Shown: one piece after another, positions 1 to 6,433 of the stretch | Numbering within the stretch: the stretch's first letter is position 1 | How the letters are laid out: each line of letters opens with the position of its first letter | From: an uncultured Collinsella sp. | Lineage (GTDB): Bacteria; Actinomycetota; Coriobacteriia; Coriobacteriales; Coriobacteriaceae | Direction: 5' to 3' | Assembly (NCBI GenBank): GCA_900543945.1 | Contig: UQTN01000065.1 | Location: 1-11,583 of the forward strand | Length of the DNA stretch: 11,583 nt | Made by a program: the position numbers and the translations under genes | Notes under the pieces: model-generated | Seen by the model: only the letters and a program-made list of their open reading frames with translations | What the model was told of the DNA's origin: nothing | Database searches by the model: none

Positions 1-612
1 GCCACCTCCACCGGCGTCGAGGGCGTCTGGGCTGCGGGCGACTGCCGCCGCGGTCCTGCCACCGTGGTCGAGGCTATTGCCGACGCCGCCGAGGTCGCCC
101 GTGCCATCGCCGGCGTGGACTTTAACAAGTACGCCGACTGCAACGAGCAGGCCGGTCGCGAGGACACCTGCTACGAGCGCAAGGGGTCGCTGTGCCGTGA
201 CAAGCGCAACTGCACCAAGACCCGCTGCCTGGGCTGCGGCTCGGTGTGCGAGGCCTGCTGCGACGTGTGCCCCAACCGCGCCAACGTGGCCATTAAGGTG
301 CCGGGCCTGGCCAAGCATCAGGTCGTTCATGTCGATGGCATGTGCAACGAGTGCGGCAACTGCGCCGTGTTCTGCCCCTACCAGGAGGGTCGTCCCTACA
401 AGGACAAGCTCACCCTGTTCTGGAGCGAGCAGGACATGGAGAACTCCGAGAACGAGGGCTTCCTGGCCGTGGACGAGGATCACTTTAAGGTCCGCGTTGC
501 CGGCACGGTCCGCACCGTCTCGGTCGATGCCGTCAACACCGGTCTGCCCGAGGCCGTCCGCCTGACCATCAAGGCCGTGCGCGACAGCTATCCGTACCTT
601 CTTAAGAAATAG
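1..612 (+). CDS. ygfK: YgfK-like putative selenate reductase / FAD-NAD(P)H and 4Fe-4S oxidoreductase subunit, C-terminal part
   Basis: The reading frame is open from base 1, so the gene starts outside the window; 203 residues and the TAG stop are visible, against roughly 1000 residues in E. coli YgfK. The first residues carry the last FAD-site motif of the glutamate-synthase/TrxR-like flavin domain (GVWAAGDCRRGPATVVEAIA, residues 8-27). A cysteine-rich iron-sulfur tail follows: Cys 47, 57, 65, 71, then a cluster at 76, 79, 83, 86, 87, 90 and a classical CxxCxxCxxxC at 115, 118, 121, 125. The family is known from clusters with selenium-dependent molybdenum hydroxylases and from gut-bacterial anaerobic purine/urate gene sets, where it is thought to pass electrons between NAD(P)H and the Mo enzyme. 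The selenate reductase name is historical. It lies 11 bases upstream of the ferredoxin gene and is probably in the same operon. Identification is strong; the physiological electron direction is inference. Confidence 0.9.
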   Translation, partial: ATSTGVEGVWAAGDCRRGPATVVEAIADAAEVARAIAGVDFNKYADCNEQAGREDTCYERKGSLCRDKRNCTKTRCLGCGSVCEACCDVCPNRANVAIKVPGLAKHQVVHVDGMCNECGNCAVFCPYQEGRPYKDKLTLFWSEQDMENSENEGFLAVDEDHFKVRVAGTVRTVSVDAVNTGLPEAVRLTIKAVRDSYPYLLKK

Positions 613-623
613 GCGAGTCTCTT

Positions 624-1103
624 ATGGCCAAATCCATTCAACATAACGTGGCCTACGTTGCCTGCGGAAGCGGTTGCGCCTCCGCAGGCGGCGACGCCCG
701 CTGTAGCGAAGGCTGCATTGGCTGTGGCGCTTGCGTCACGGCCTGTCCCCACGGCGCCATTGCGCTGGTCGACGGCGTCGCCCGCGTGGACCGCTCAAAG
801 TGCACGGGCTGTGGCCTGTGCGGCATGGCGTGCCCGCAGCGCGTGATTGCCTTCGTTCCCGGCTACCAGAACATCTTGGTGCGCTGCAACAATACCGATA
901 AGGGCGCCATTGCGCGCAAGATCTGCGACACGAGCTGCATCGGTTGCGGCATGTGCGCCAAAAAGTGCCCTGCCGGCGCTATCCGCATCGAGGACAACTG
1001 CGCCCATATCGACGGCGCGGACTGCCTGTCGTGCGGCATGTGTGCCGTCGTCTGCCCGCATGGCGCCATCCACGACCGCACCGGCATCGCCGCCGGCGTG
1101 TAG
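624..1103 (+). CDS. Polyferredoxin-like 4Fe-4S protein with four cluster motifs (RnfB ferredoxin-module type)
   Basis: This 159-residue soluble protein has no signal peptide or membrane segment. It has four ferredoxin motifs of the CxxCxxCxxxCP form: Cys 31/34/37/41, 60/63/66/70, 105/108/111/115 and 134/137/140/144. This implies two 2[4Fe-4S] domains and up to four clusters. The linker and second half (VRCN..DKGAIARKIC..CIGCGMC, residues 86-111) resemble the C-terminal ferredoxin region of RnfB, though the RnfB membrane anchor is absent. Extra cysteines at 14, 18, 27, 88, 101 and 126 could bind another centre or be structural. The ATG at 624 follows the ygfK stop by 11 bases with only a weak ribosome site (AGGCGAG). 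The molybdenum hydroxylase starts 12 bases after its stop, so the three genes are probably co-transcribed. It is probably an electron carrier between the 2Fe-2S end of the hydroxylase and the YgfK flavin; that role is inferred from position. Confidence 0.85.
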   Translation: MAKSIQHNVAYVACGSGCASAGGDARCSEGCIGCGACVTACPHGAIALVDGVARVDRSKCTGCGLCGMACPQRVIAFVPGYQNILVRCNNTDKGAIARKICDTSCIGCGMCAKKCPAGAIRIEDNCAHIDGADCLSCGMCAVVCPHGAIHDRTGIAAGV

Positions 1104-1115
1104 AAGGGAATCACC

Positions 1116-3893
1116 ATGGCACAGGAATTCACTTTTACCGTTAACGGCGTCGAGCGCACGACGACCCAAAACAAACCGCTGCTGCGCTACCTGCGCGACG
1201 ACCTGCACATTCACTCCGCCAAGGACGGCTGCTCCGAGGGCGCTTGCGGCACCTGCACCATTCATGTGGACGGTGCGGCCGTCAAGGCGTGCGTGCTGAC
1301 CACCGCCCTTGCCGCCGGCCGCAACATCGTGACCGTCGAGGGCCTGCCCGAGGACGTGCGCGAGGCCTTTGTGTACGCCTTTGGCGCCGTGGGCGCCGTG
1401 CAGTGCGGTTTTTGCATCCCCGGCATGGTCATGGCGGGTGCGGCGCTGATCGCCGAGGACCCCGAGCCCACCGAGGAGCAGATTAAGTACGCCATCCGCG
1501 GCAACGTCTGCCGCTGCACCGGCTACAAGAAGATTATCGAGGGCATTTCGCTGGCCGCTGCGGTGCTCCGCGGCGAAAAGCAGATCGACGAGGACTTGGA
1601 GCGCGGCGACGACTACGGCGTGGGCAAGCGCGCCTTCCGTATCGACGTGCGCAAGAAGGTGCTCGGCGAGGGCAAGTATCCCGATGACATCGACGAGCTC
1701 GATCAGCCGGGTCTGACCTACGCCAGCGCCGTGCGCTCCAAGTATCCGCGCGCCCGCGTGCTCTCCATCGATACCTCCAAGGCCGAGGCCCTGCCCGGCG
1801 TGGTGGGCATCTTGCGCGCCGAGGATGTGCCGGTCAACCAGGTCGGCCACCTTATCCAGGACTGGGACGTCATGATCGCCCAGGGCGATATCACCCGCTG
1901 CGTGGGCGATGCCATCGTGCTGGTGGTTGCCGAGGATGAGGCGACGCTCGAGAAGGCCAAGAAGCTCGTAAAGATCGATTACGAGCCGCTGGAGCCCGTG
2001 CGTAACATTGTCGAGGCCAGGGCTGCCGACGCCCCGCGCCTGCACGACAGCTTCTTTGCCTTTGGCAACACGGTGGAGCTCAAGGACAACGTGTGCCAGA
2101 GCCGCCATGTGACGCGCGGCGACGCCGCCAAGGCGCTGGCAGAGAGCGCGTTTACCGTGACGCAGCGCTTTACCACACCCTTTACCGAGCATGCCTTCTT
2201 GGAGCCCGAGTGCGCCGTCGCCTTCCCGTACAAGAACGGCGTCAAGGTGCAGTCGACCGACCAGGGTGCCTACGACACGCGCAAAGAGTGTGCCCACATG
2301 TTTGGCTGGGATAACGAACCTGAGCGTGTGGTCGTTGAGACCATGCTCGTGGGCGGCGGCTTTGGCGGCAAGGAGGACGTGTCCATCCAACACCTGGCCG
2401 CGCTCGCCGCATATAAGTTCCAGCGTCCTGTGAAGTGCAAGCTCACGCGCGCTGAGTCGCTTGCGTTCCATCCCAAGCGTCATGCCATGGACGGCACCTT
2501 TACGCTGGGCTGCGACGCCGAGGGCAACTTTACCGGCCTGGATTGCGAGATCAACTTTGACACCGGCGCCTACGCGTCGCTGTGCGGCCCGGTGCTCGAG
2601 CGCGCCTGCACGCATGCCGTGGGCCCCTACAAGTACCAGAACACCGACATTCGCGGCTTTGGCTACTACACCAACAACCCGCCCGCCGGCGCGTACCGCG
2701 GCTTTGGCGTGTGCCAGTCCGAGTTTGCACTCGAGAGCCTGATTGACTTGCTGGCCGAGAAGGTCGGCCTGGATCCGTGGGAGATCCGCTACCGTAACGC
2801 CATCGAGCCGGGCGAGGTTTTGCCCAACGGCCAGATTGCCGATTGCTCCACGGCGCTTAAGGAGACGCTGCTCGAGGTCAAGGATGCCTACTATGCGCAT
2901 CCCGGACACGCCGGTATTGCCTGCGCCATGAAGAACGCCGGCGTGGGCGTGGGCCTGCCCGATGCCGGCCGCTGCAAGATTCGCATCGAGGACGGCGTGG
3001 CTGTGGTCTATGCCGCCACGTCCGACATCGGCCAGGGCTGCAACACCGTCTTTTTGCAGGACGTTGCCGAGGCCTGCGGTCTGCCGCTGAGCTGCATTGC
3101 CAACGGCGAGTGCTCCACCGAGAACGCTCCCGACTCCGGCACCACGTCTGGTTCGCGTCAGACGGTTGTGACCGGCGAGGCCGTGCGCGGTGCCGCCTTC
3201 CTGCTGCGCGATGCCATGGTTGGCATCGAGGCTGGCAAGCCCGCGCCCGATGCTCCCGTGAGCGCGCATGGCGACGGCGTCAAGATCGAGTACGACGACG
3301 GTCGCGCCTACCAGCTGCGCACGCAGGAACTCGTCGCCGGCAAGGGTATGCATCCTCAGGATCCCGCGGCCGCCATCAAGGCGCTCGAGGGCTGCGAGTT
3401 TGGCTACGTGTATCTGGAGCCGACCGACAAGCTGGGTGCGGATGTTCCCAACCCCAAGAGCCACATCTGCTACGGCTTTGCCACACATGTGGTCATTCTG
3501 GGCGACGACGGCCGCGTGAGCGAGGTCTATGCCGCGCACGATTCCGGCAAGGTGGTCAACCCCATCTCCATCCAGGGTCAGATCGAAGGCGGCGTGCTTA
3601 TGGGTATGGGCTATGCGCTTACCGAGGACTGGCCGCTCAAGGACTGCGTGCCCCAGGCAAGGTACGGTATGCTCGGGCTGTTCCGTGCGCCCGAGATTCC
3701 GGATATCCACGCCATTTACGTGGAGAAGGACGAGCTGCTGCCCGTGGCATACGGCGGCAAGGGCATTGGAGAGATCGCAACGATCCCCACGGCGCCCGCC
3801 GTGCAGAACGCCTACCGCGCATTCGACGGCAAGCTGCGTCCGGATCTGCCCATGGTGGATACGCCGTACAGCCGCGCTCGTCACCGCGGGTAG
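1116..3893 (+). CDS. xdh: Selenium-dependent xanthine dehydrogenase (one-chain 2Fe-2S and molybdopterin hydroxylase, XdhD-like)
   Basis: This 925-residue member of the xanthine oxidase family joins the iron-sulfur and molybdopterin parts in one chain. The N-terminal plant-type 2Fe-2S site uses Cys 39, 44, 47 and 59; the second, four-helix 2Fe-2S site uses Cys 97, 100, 132 and 134. The hammerhead domain begins near residue 170. Molybdopterin motifs are GGGFGGKE (413-420), AYRGFG (526-531) and KGIGE (882-886). Glu886 matches the catalytic base, and Glu420 and Arg513 align by motif with the purine-contacting Glu802 and Arg880 of bovine xanthine oxidoreductase, favouring a purine substrate. No FAD domain is present. 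Selenium in this family is a labile ligand of the Mo cofactor, not selenocysteine, and there is no in-frame TGA. The start is supported by AAGGGA 6 bases upstream. The gene ends an operon with ygfK and a ferredoxin gene. Family assignment is firm; xanthine specificity and selenium dependence are inferred from family and context. Confidence 0.9.
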   Translation: MAQEFTFTVNGVERTTTQNKPLLRYLRDDLHIHSAKDGCSEGACGTCTIHVDGAAVKACVLTTALAAGRNIVTVEGLPEDVREAFVYAFGAVGAVQCGFCIPGMVMAGAALIAEDPEPTEEQIKYAIRGNVCRCTGYKKIIEGISLAAAVLRGEKQIDEDLERGDDYGVGKRAFRIDVRKKVLGEGKYPDDIDELDQPGLTYASAVRSKYPRARVLSIDTSKAEALPGVVGILRAEDVPVNQVGHLIQDWDVMIAQGDITRCVGDAIVLVVAEDEATLEKAKKLVKIDYEPLEPVRNIVEARAADAPRLHDSFFAFGNTVELKDNVCQSRHVTRGDAAKALAESAFTVTQRFTTPFTEHAFLEPECAVAFPYKNGVKVQSTDQGAYDTRKECAHMFGWDNEPERVVVETMLVGGGFGGKEDVSIQHLAALAAYKFQRPVKCKLTRAESLAFHPKRHAMDGTFTLGCDAEGNFTGLDCEINFDTGAYASLCGPVLERACTHAVGPYKYQNTDIRGFGYYTNNPPAGAYRGFGVCQSEFALESLIDLLAEKVGLDPWEIRYRNAIEPGEVLPNGQIADCSTALKETLLEVKDAYYAHPGHAGIACAMKNAGVGVGLPDAGRCKIRIEDGVAVVYAATSDIGQGCNTVFLQDVAEACGLPLSCIANGECSTENAPDSGTTSGSRQTVVTGEAVRGAAFLLRDAMVGIEAGKPAPDAPVSAHGDGVKIEYDDGRAYQLRTQELVAGKGMHPQDPAAAIKALEGCEFGYVYLEPTDKLGADVPNPKSHICYGFATHVVILGDDGRVSEVYAAHDSGKVVNPISIQGQIEGGVLMGMGYALTEDWPLKDCVPQARYGMLGLFRAPEIPDIHAIYVEKDELLPVAYGGKGIGEIATIPTAPAVQNAYRAFDGKLRPDLPMVDTPYSRARHRG

Positions 3894-3899
3894 AGTAGA

Positions 3900-3932
3900 G
3901 CGCGGACGGCCATTGCTGACTGCCGTCTGCGC
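3900..3932 (+). other. 11-bp hairpin directly after the xdh stop codon
   Basis: The arms GCGCGGACGGC (3900-3910) and GCCGTCTGCGC (3922-3932) pair over 11 positions with one G-T wobble around an 11-base loop. No T-run follows, so alone it is not a classical terminator. It could protect the 3' end of the operon mRNA or act with the T-tailed hairpin 30 bases downstream. Confidence 0.6.
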
Positions 3933-3961
3933 TTGCCATCAACTGTATAAGCTGCGCCTTT

Positions 3962-3995
3962 GGCCCCAGCTCCATCGTGAGCCGGGGCCTTTTGC
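3962..3995 (+). terminator. Rho-independent terminator of the ygfK-ferredoxin-xdh operon
   Basis: GGCCCC (3962-3967) pairs with GGGGCC (3984-3989), and the inner GCTC (3969-3972) pairs with GAGC (3979-3982), with one A-C mismatch between the two stems and a 6-base loop. TTTT follows at 3990-3993. It lies about 70 bases after the xdh stop. A diverged copy of this hairpin and its downstream flank is found at 6190-6255. Confidence 0.8.
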
Positions 3996-4001
3996 TTAGA
4001 G

Positions 4002-4577
4002 CGGAAACTGCGTCCCGGATTCAAGCCTCAGGACGGGTCGTGCTTTCCGGATTGGTCCTCAACCGGAAGCTGTATCCCGGAACCGATGCTCAGAATGGGA
4101 TGCGCTTTCCGGTAGAGCCTCTGGCGGAAAGCGTGTCCCGGAATTCGGCTCCAGAGTGGGACGCGCTTTCCGGTTGGAGCTTCAAACGGAAAGTGCGTCC
4201 CGGAATCCGCGCCTGGAATGGGACACACTTTCCGGAACAGCCCTCAACCGGAAACTGCGTCCCAGAATTTTGCTTCAGAGTGGGATGCCGTTTCCGGCTG
4301 AACCCTCTGGCGGAAAGTTCATCCCAGAATTGACGCTCGGAGTGGGACACGGTTTCCGGATCGGCCCTCAGCGGAAAATGTATCCCAGTTTGAGCGTCTA
4401 TTCCGGGATGTAATTTCCGCTGGGCGTTCAACCGGAAAGCGTGTCCCGTTCTAGGCCTTGATTCCGGGATACGCTTTCCGCTAGGCATGCCATCTGGAAA
4501 GCGCGTCCCGTTTTGAGCACTCAGTCTGGGACATGGTTTCCGCGGGTGCTGCCAACCGGAAAGCGTGTCCCGGTTTG
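4002..4577. repeat. Array 1: nine and a half diverged hairpin repeats, 61-62 bp period
   Basis: Units begin at 4002, 4064, 4125, 4187, 4249, 4311, 4372, 4433, 4495 and 4557, each 61 or 62 bases after the last. Each full unit is an imperfect palindrome. The left arm is close to CGGAAAGYGYGTCCC and the right arm close to GGGACRCGCTTTCCG. A variable centre of about 17 bases, often containing GCTCAGA, separates them, and a 12-14 base linker, often CCTCAAC or CCTCTGG, follows. Arm changes are partly compensated within units: the units at 4433 and 4249 pair over nearly the whole 16-bp stem although their sequences differ. The last unit has only its left arm. The period is not a multiple of three and no frame has a ribosome site, so this is not coding. 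It fills most of the 714-base gap between xdh and the next gene. It resembles BIME/REP-type palindrome arrays, but I do not recognise the family. Confidence 0.9.
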
Positions 4578-4607
4578 GTAGGCAGGCGGGCATAAGCTCG
4601 GTAGCCC

Positions 4608-5606
4608 CTACAGCTCAATATCGTTGAGCCATGTCGGCAGCGCGGTCTGCCGGATGCCTGCCGTCTGCAGCTTTTTCGCGAACATGCCTGCCGAACGGAC
4701 TTCGTTCATGGTAAAGCGCAGCAAGGGATGACCGTAAAGCGATAGATGCGCCTCACGCTGTCGTTCGGCAACGAGCGCCTCGGCGGTGGTGCGTCCGGCC
4801 AGCATGGTCTGGTCGGTATATTTGATGAGCCCATCGAGTTCGCCCAGCGTGAGCTCCCTGGCTTGACGCTCCCAGGCAAAATCCGTTCGCATGCTTTCGG
4901 TCGAATCGAAGGGATCCGTCAGCTCGTATTGAAGTTGGTCGGGTGCAAAGCCGGTCTCGATCATGACGGCTCGGGCGACCGATTCCCCGCCGCTCTCGGC
5001 GCGGGCGTCGGCATATCGAAGCGTTGTGAGGGCGGTGCGAATCGCGCGACCATTGCGGGCAGTCGCTCGTTGCTCAACGGCCTCCATCAGCTGTTCCGGC
5101 GCAAGGCCGAGCTTTGAGATCGCCGAATCGGCAATGGGCATGCCGTCGGCAAAACCGGTCTGCAACAGACAATCCGTCACCGTTTGAATGGGCGGCGTTA
5201 CCGATATGCCGGACAGGCGGATTGCTCCGACCGGCTCGATCTGATGCCGCTGAATATGCGCGCCCGGGCGAGCCGACGGCTTGGTGGCGCTGCAGACATG
5301 CACGACATTCAGGTGTCGCCACGAGACCTCGAGCCCCAGCAGACAGGCGGCCGAAAACGAGCAGAACGTCCAATCGGGGTGGATGATCGCAAGGGCGCGG
5401 AGGATTTCGCAATGGCGTTGCGCTCGGTTGAGTTCATTCCAGCGCGTTTTTCGCGCAAACAACCCCGGCATGGGCGAGACAACCGTGCCGCCGGTGCGCC
5501 GAAGGAGCGCTTTTCGGATCGCCGAGCTCGGGGGAATCAGACAGCGCCCCTCTTGTTCGGCTTGAGTGAGCAGTTGGTCGATGAGCTGGTCATTGCAATG
5601 GGTCAT
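4608..5606 (-). CDS. AbiEi-antitoxin-like winged-helix protein with C-terminal PD-(D/E)XK/DUF559-like nuclease-fold domain
   Basis: The gene encodes 332 residues, with the start fixed by a very strong Shine-Dalgarno (AAAAGGAGG, 5624-5616) 9 bases before the ATG. The N-terminal part has a winged-helix-like segment (about 25-55, RKALLRRTGG then PGLFAR) and the AbiEi-like pattern that follows it (WTFCSFSAACLLGL, 79-92; TPPIQTVTDCL, 137-147). The C-terminal part has the GESVAR (207-212), RTDFAW (240-245) and GELDGLIKYTD (255-265) signature of Vsr/DUF559-like nuclease folds, with candidate metal or catalytic residues Glu208, Asp242, Glu257 and Lys262. Asp258 is also in this motif. No signal peptide or membrane segment is seen. 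No AbiEii nucleotidyltransferase toxin gene adjoins it, so a standard AbiE pair is unlikely. Its role is unknown; a DNA-binding or defence-related function is plausible. It stands alone between two hairpin-repeat arrays. Confidence 0.7.
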   Translation of the reverse strand: MTHCNDQLIDQLLTQAEQEGRCLIPPSSAIRKALLRRTGGTVVSPMPGLFARKTRWNELNRAQRHCEILRALAIIHPDWTFCSFSAACLLGLEVSWRHLNVVHVCSATKPSARPGAHIQRHQIEPVGAIRLSGISVTPPIQTVTDCLLQTGFADGMPIADSAISKLGLAPEQLMEAVEQRATARNGRAIRTALTTLRYADARAESGGESVARAVMIETGFAPDQLQYELTDPFDSTESMRTDFAWERQARELTLGELDGLIKYTDQTMLAGRTTAEALVAERQREAHLSLYGHPLLRFTMNEVRSAGMFAKKLQTAGIRQTALPTWLNDIEL

Positions 5607-5660
5607 GAGCTACCGCCTCCTTTTGGGTAGCAAAAACGTATCAGCTGGAACTTGCCGCTC

Positions 5661-5682
5661 AGCTGACCAAAAGCTGACCAAA
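5661..5682. repeat. Two tandem copies of an 11-bp sequence upstream of the AbiEi-like gene
   Basis: AGCTGACCAAA occurs at 5661-5671 and again directly at 5672-5682, about 55 bases upstream of the minus-strand start codon. AbiEi-type winged-helix proteins are known to autorepress from repeats in their promoters, so this could be an operator. That is inference; I could not place a convincing -10/-35 pair beside it. Confidence 0.5.
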
Positions 5683-5692
5683 ATCTAACCAT

Positions 5693-5709
5693 GCAGGTAG
5701 ATGACCTGC
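5693..5709. promoter_or_regulatory. Small inverted repeat in the leader of the AbiEi-like gene
   Basis: GCAGGT (5693-5698) and ACCTGC (5704-5709) form a perfect 6-bp stem around a 5-base loop, followed on the + strand by TTTT. It may be an operator for the minus-strand gene or a weak + strand terminator. A second dyad, ACCGT-GA-ACGGT, lies at 5756-5767. The rest of 5711-5902 is AT-richer than its surroundings, and I see no gene in it. Confidence 0.3.
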
Positions 5710-5902
5710 TTTTGGCGACATATTTCTTGTTTGAATCGGTGGGCGGTAATCGGCGACCGTGAACGGTAGCTAGATATGAAACCTTGGTAAGTTTAGGGAC
5801 GTGTACTTTTTTGAAAAAGAGCATTCTATCTGCTGTTTTGTGTTTCTGGATCGCATGTTTGAAGGCATGTGATAAGGGCGGCGGACTGTCGCCTTGTATC
5901 TG

Positions 5903-6160
5903 CGGAAACTGTGACCAGGAATTGCCACTCGGAATGGGACGTGCTTTTCGGATCGCCCTTCAAGCGGAAACTACATCCCAGATTTCGGCTCCAAACCGGG
6001 ATGTGCTTTCCCGGCGGCGTCTCTGGCGGAAATTGCACCCCGGAATGAGCGCTCAGAGTAGAACATGCTTTCCTAACGAAGCCGCATGCGGAAACTACGT
6101 CCCGGATTCGATGCTCAGGACGGGATGCCGTTTCCGATAGAGGCATGGGGTGGAAAGTCT
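5903..6160. repeat. Array 2: four diverged hairpin repeats plus one partial unit, 62 bp period
   Basis: Units begin at 5903, 5965, 6027, 6089 and 6151, exactly 62 bases apart, in the same orientation and with the same arms as array 1 (CGGAAACT..CCC left, GGGAYGTGCTTTCCG-like right). Linkers match array 1 types: CCTTCAAG after the first unit and CTCTGG after the second. The units are more degraded than in array 1, and the right arm of the third (GAACATGCTTTCC) is weakest. The fifth has only a left arm (TGGAAAGTCTCCC) and runs into a different hairpin. The two arrays bracket the AbiEi-like gene and are clearly related copies. Confidence 0.85.
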
Positions 6161-6214
6161 CCCATTTCTAATGTTCAAGAAATGGGAGGCAGCTCATCGC
6201 GAGCTGGGCCTTTT
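6159..6214 (+). terminator. Double hairpin with T-tail at the end of array 2
   Basis: CTCCCATTTCT (6159-6169) pairs perfectly over 11 bp with AGAAATGGGAG (6178-6188) around an 8-base loop. Two bases later CAGCTC (6190-6195) pairs with GAGCTG (6201-6206), then GGCC and TTTT (6211-6214). The second hairpin resembles the xdh operon terminator. No + strand gene lies directly upstream, so if it works it would end a transcript through array 2. Confidence 0.5.
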
Positions 6215-6255
6215 GTTTGGAGCGGAGGCAGCATCCCGGAATTCGGGCAATCCGG
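6190..6255 (+). repeat. Diverged copy of the xdh terminator plus the first repeat arm
   Basis: This stretch aligns with 3969-4025. Shared blocks are GCTC-ATCG-GAGC, GG-CCTTTTG, AGAGCGGA/GGAGCGGA and ATCCCGGA/GTCCCGGA, in the same order with nearly the same spacing. The arm at 6223 (CGGAGGCAGCATCCCGG) is followed by only a short CAATCCGG right arm. It implies that the terminator-like hairpin and the start of the palindrome array were copied as one module. Confidence 0.6.
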
Positions 6256-6294
6256 TGGTCAGGGGTTGAGCGAGCGTCGCGCTAAGGATGCCAA

Positions 6295-6409
6295 GCGTAA
6301 AACCTTCAATGAACATAGCGTAAAAACTACATCCGCAACGGCGTAAAAACTACATTGGAAGTAGCGTAAAATCCGCATTGAGAATGGCGTAATTTCGTAT
6401 ATCGCATGA
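6295..6409. repeat. Five iteron-like direct repeats spaced exactly 23 bp
   Basis: GCGTAA starts at 6295, 6318, 6341, 6364 and 6387, a constant 23-base step. The first four copies share GCGTAAAA, and copies two and three share GCGTAAAAACTACAT. A CAT or TAT block recurs at offset 12-15 in four of the five units. The last copy (GCGTAATTT) is the most degraded. The regular helical phasing suggests a cooperative protein-binding site, as in iterons or operators. The array stops about 25 bases before the truncated DUF4143 gene. Confidence 0.8.
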
Positions 6410-6433
6410 TCGCCCGAGCTTGCACACGGCCTT

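Noticed and set aside
795..3884. Very long open frame (1029 codons) on the minus strand opposite the ferredoxin and xdh genes
   Set aside because: The protein it would encode is low-complexity (Ala, Gly, His, Val, Leu) and has no recognisable domain. It mirrors the GC-rich codon bias of the clearly real + strand genes, so it is a shadow.
1116..3893. Selenocysteine in the selenium-dependent hydroxylase
   Set aside because: There is no in-frame TGA. Selenium in this family is a cofactor ligand supplied post-translationally, so no SECIS is expected.
3110..3898. 262-codon + strand frame inside xdh
   Set aside because: It is an Arg-rich out-of-frame translation of the conserved molybdopterin domain, with no ribosome site and no domain.
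4090..4593. 167-codon minus-strand frame (and a 118-codon + strand frame) across array 1
   Set aside because: The 61-62 bp period is not a multiple of three, so the peptide cycles through frames of the repeat. There is no ribosome site, and the arms behave as paired structure rather than codons.
5603..5824. 73-codon minus-strand frame just upstream of and overlapping the AbiEi-like start
   Set aside because: It runs through the leader with its repeats and Shine-Dalgarno, has no good ribosome site of its own and no recognisable domain.
4002..6160. CRISPR array
   Set aside because: The repeated part is a diverged palindrome occupying most of the unit, the units are not near-identical, there are no unique 30-40 base spacers, and no cas genes are present.
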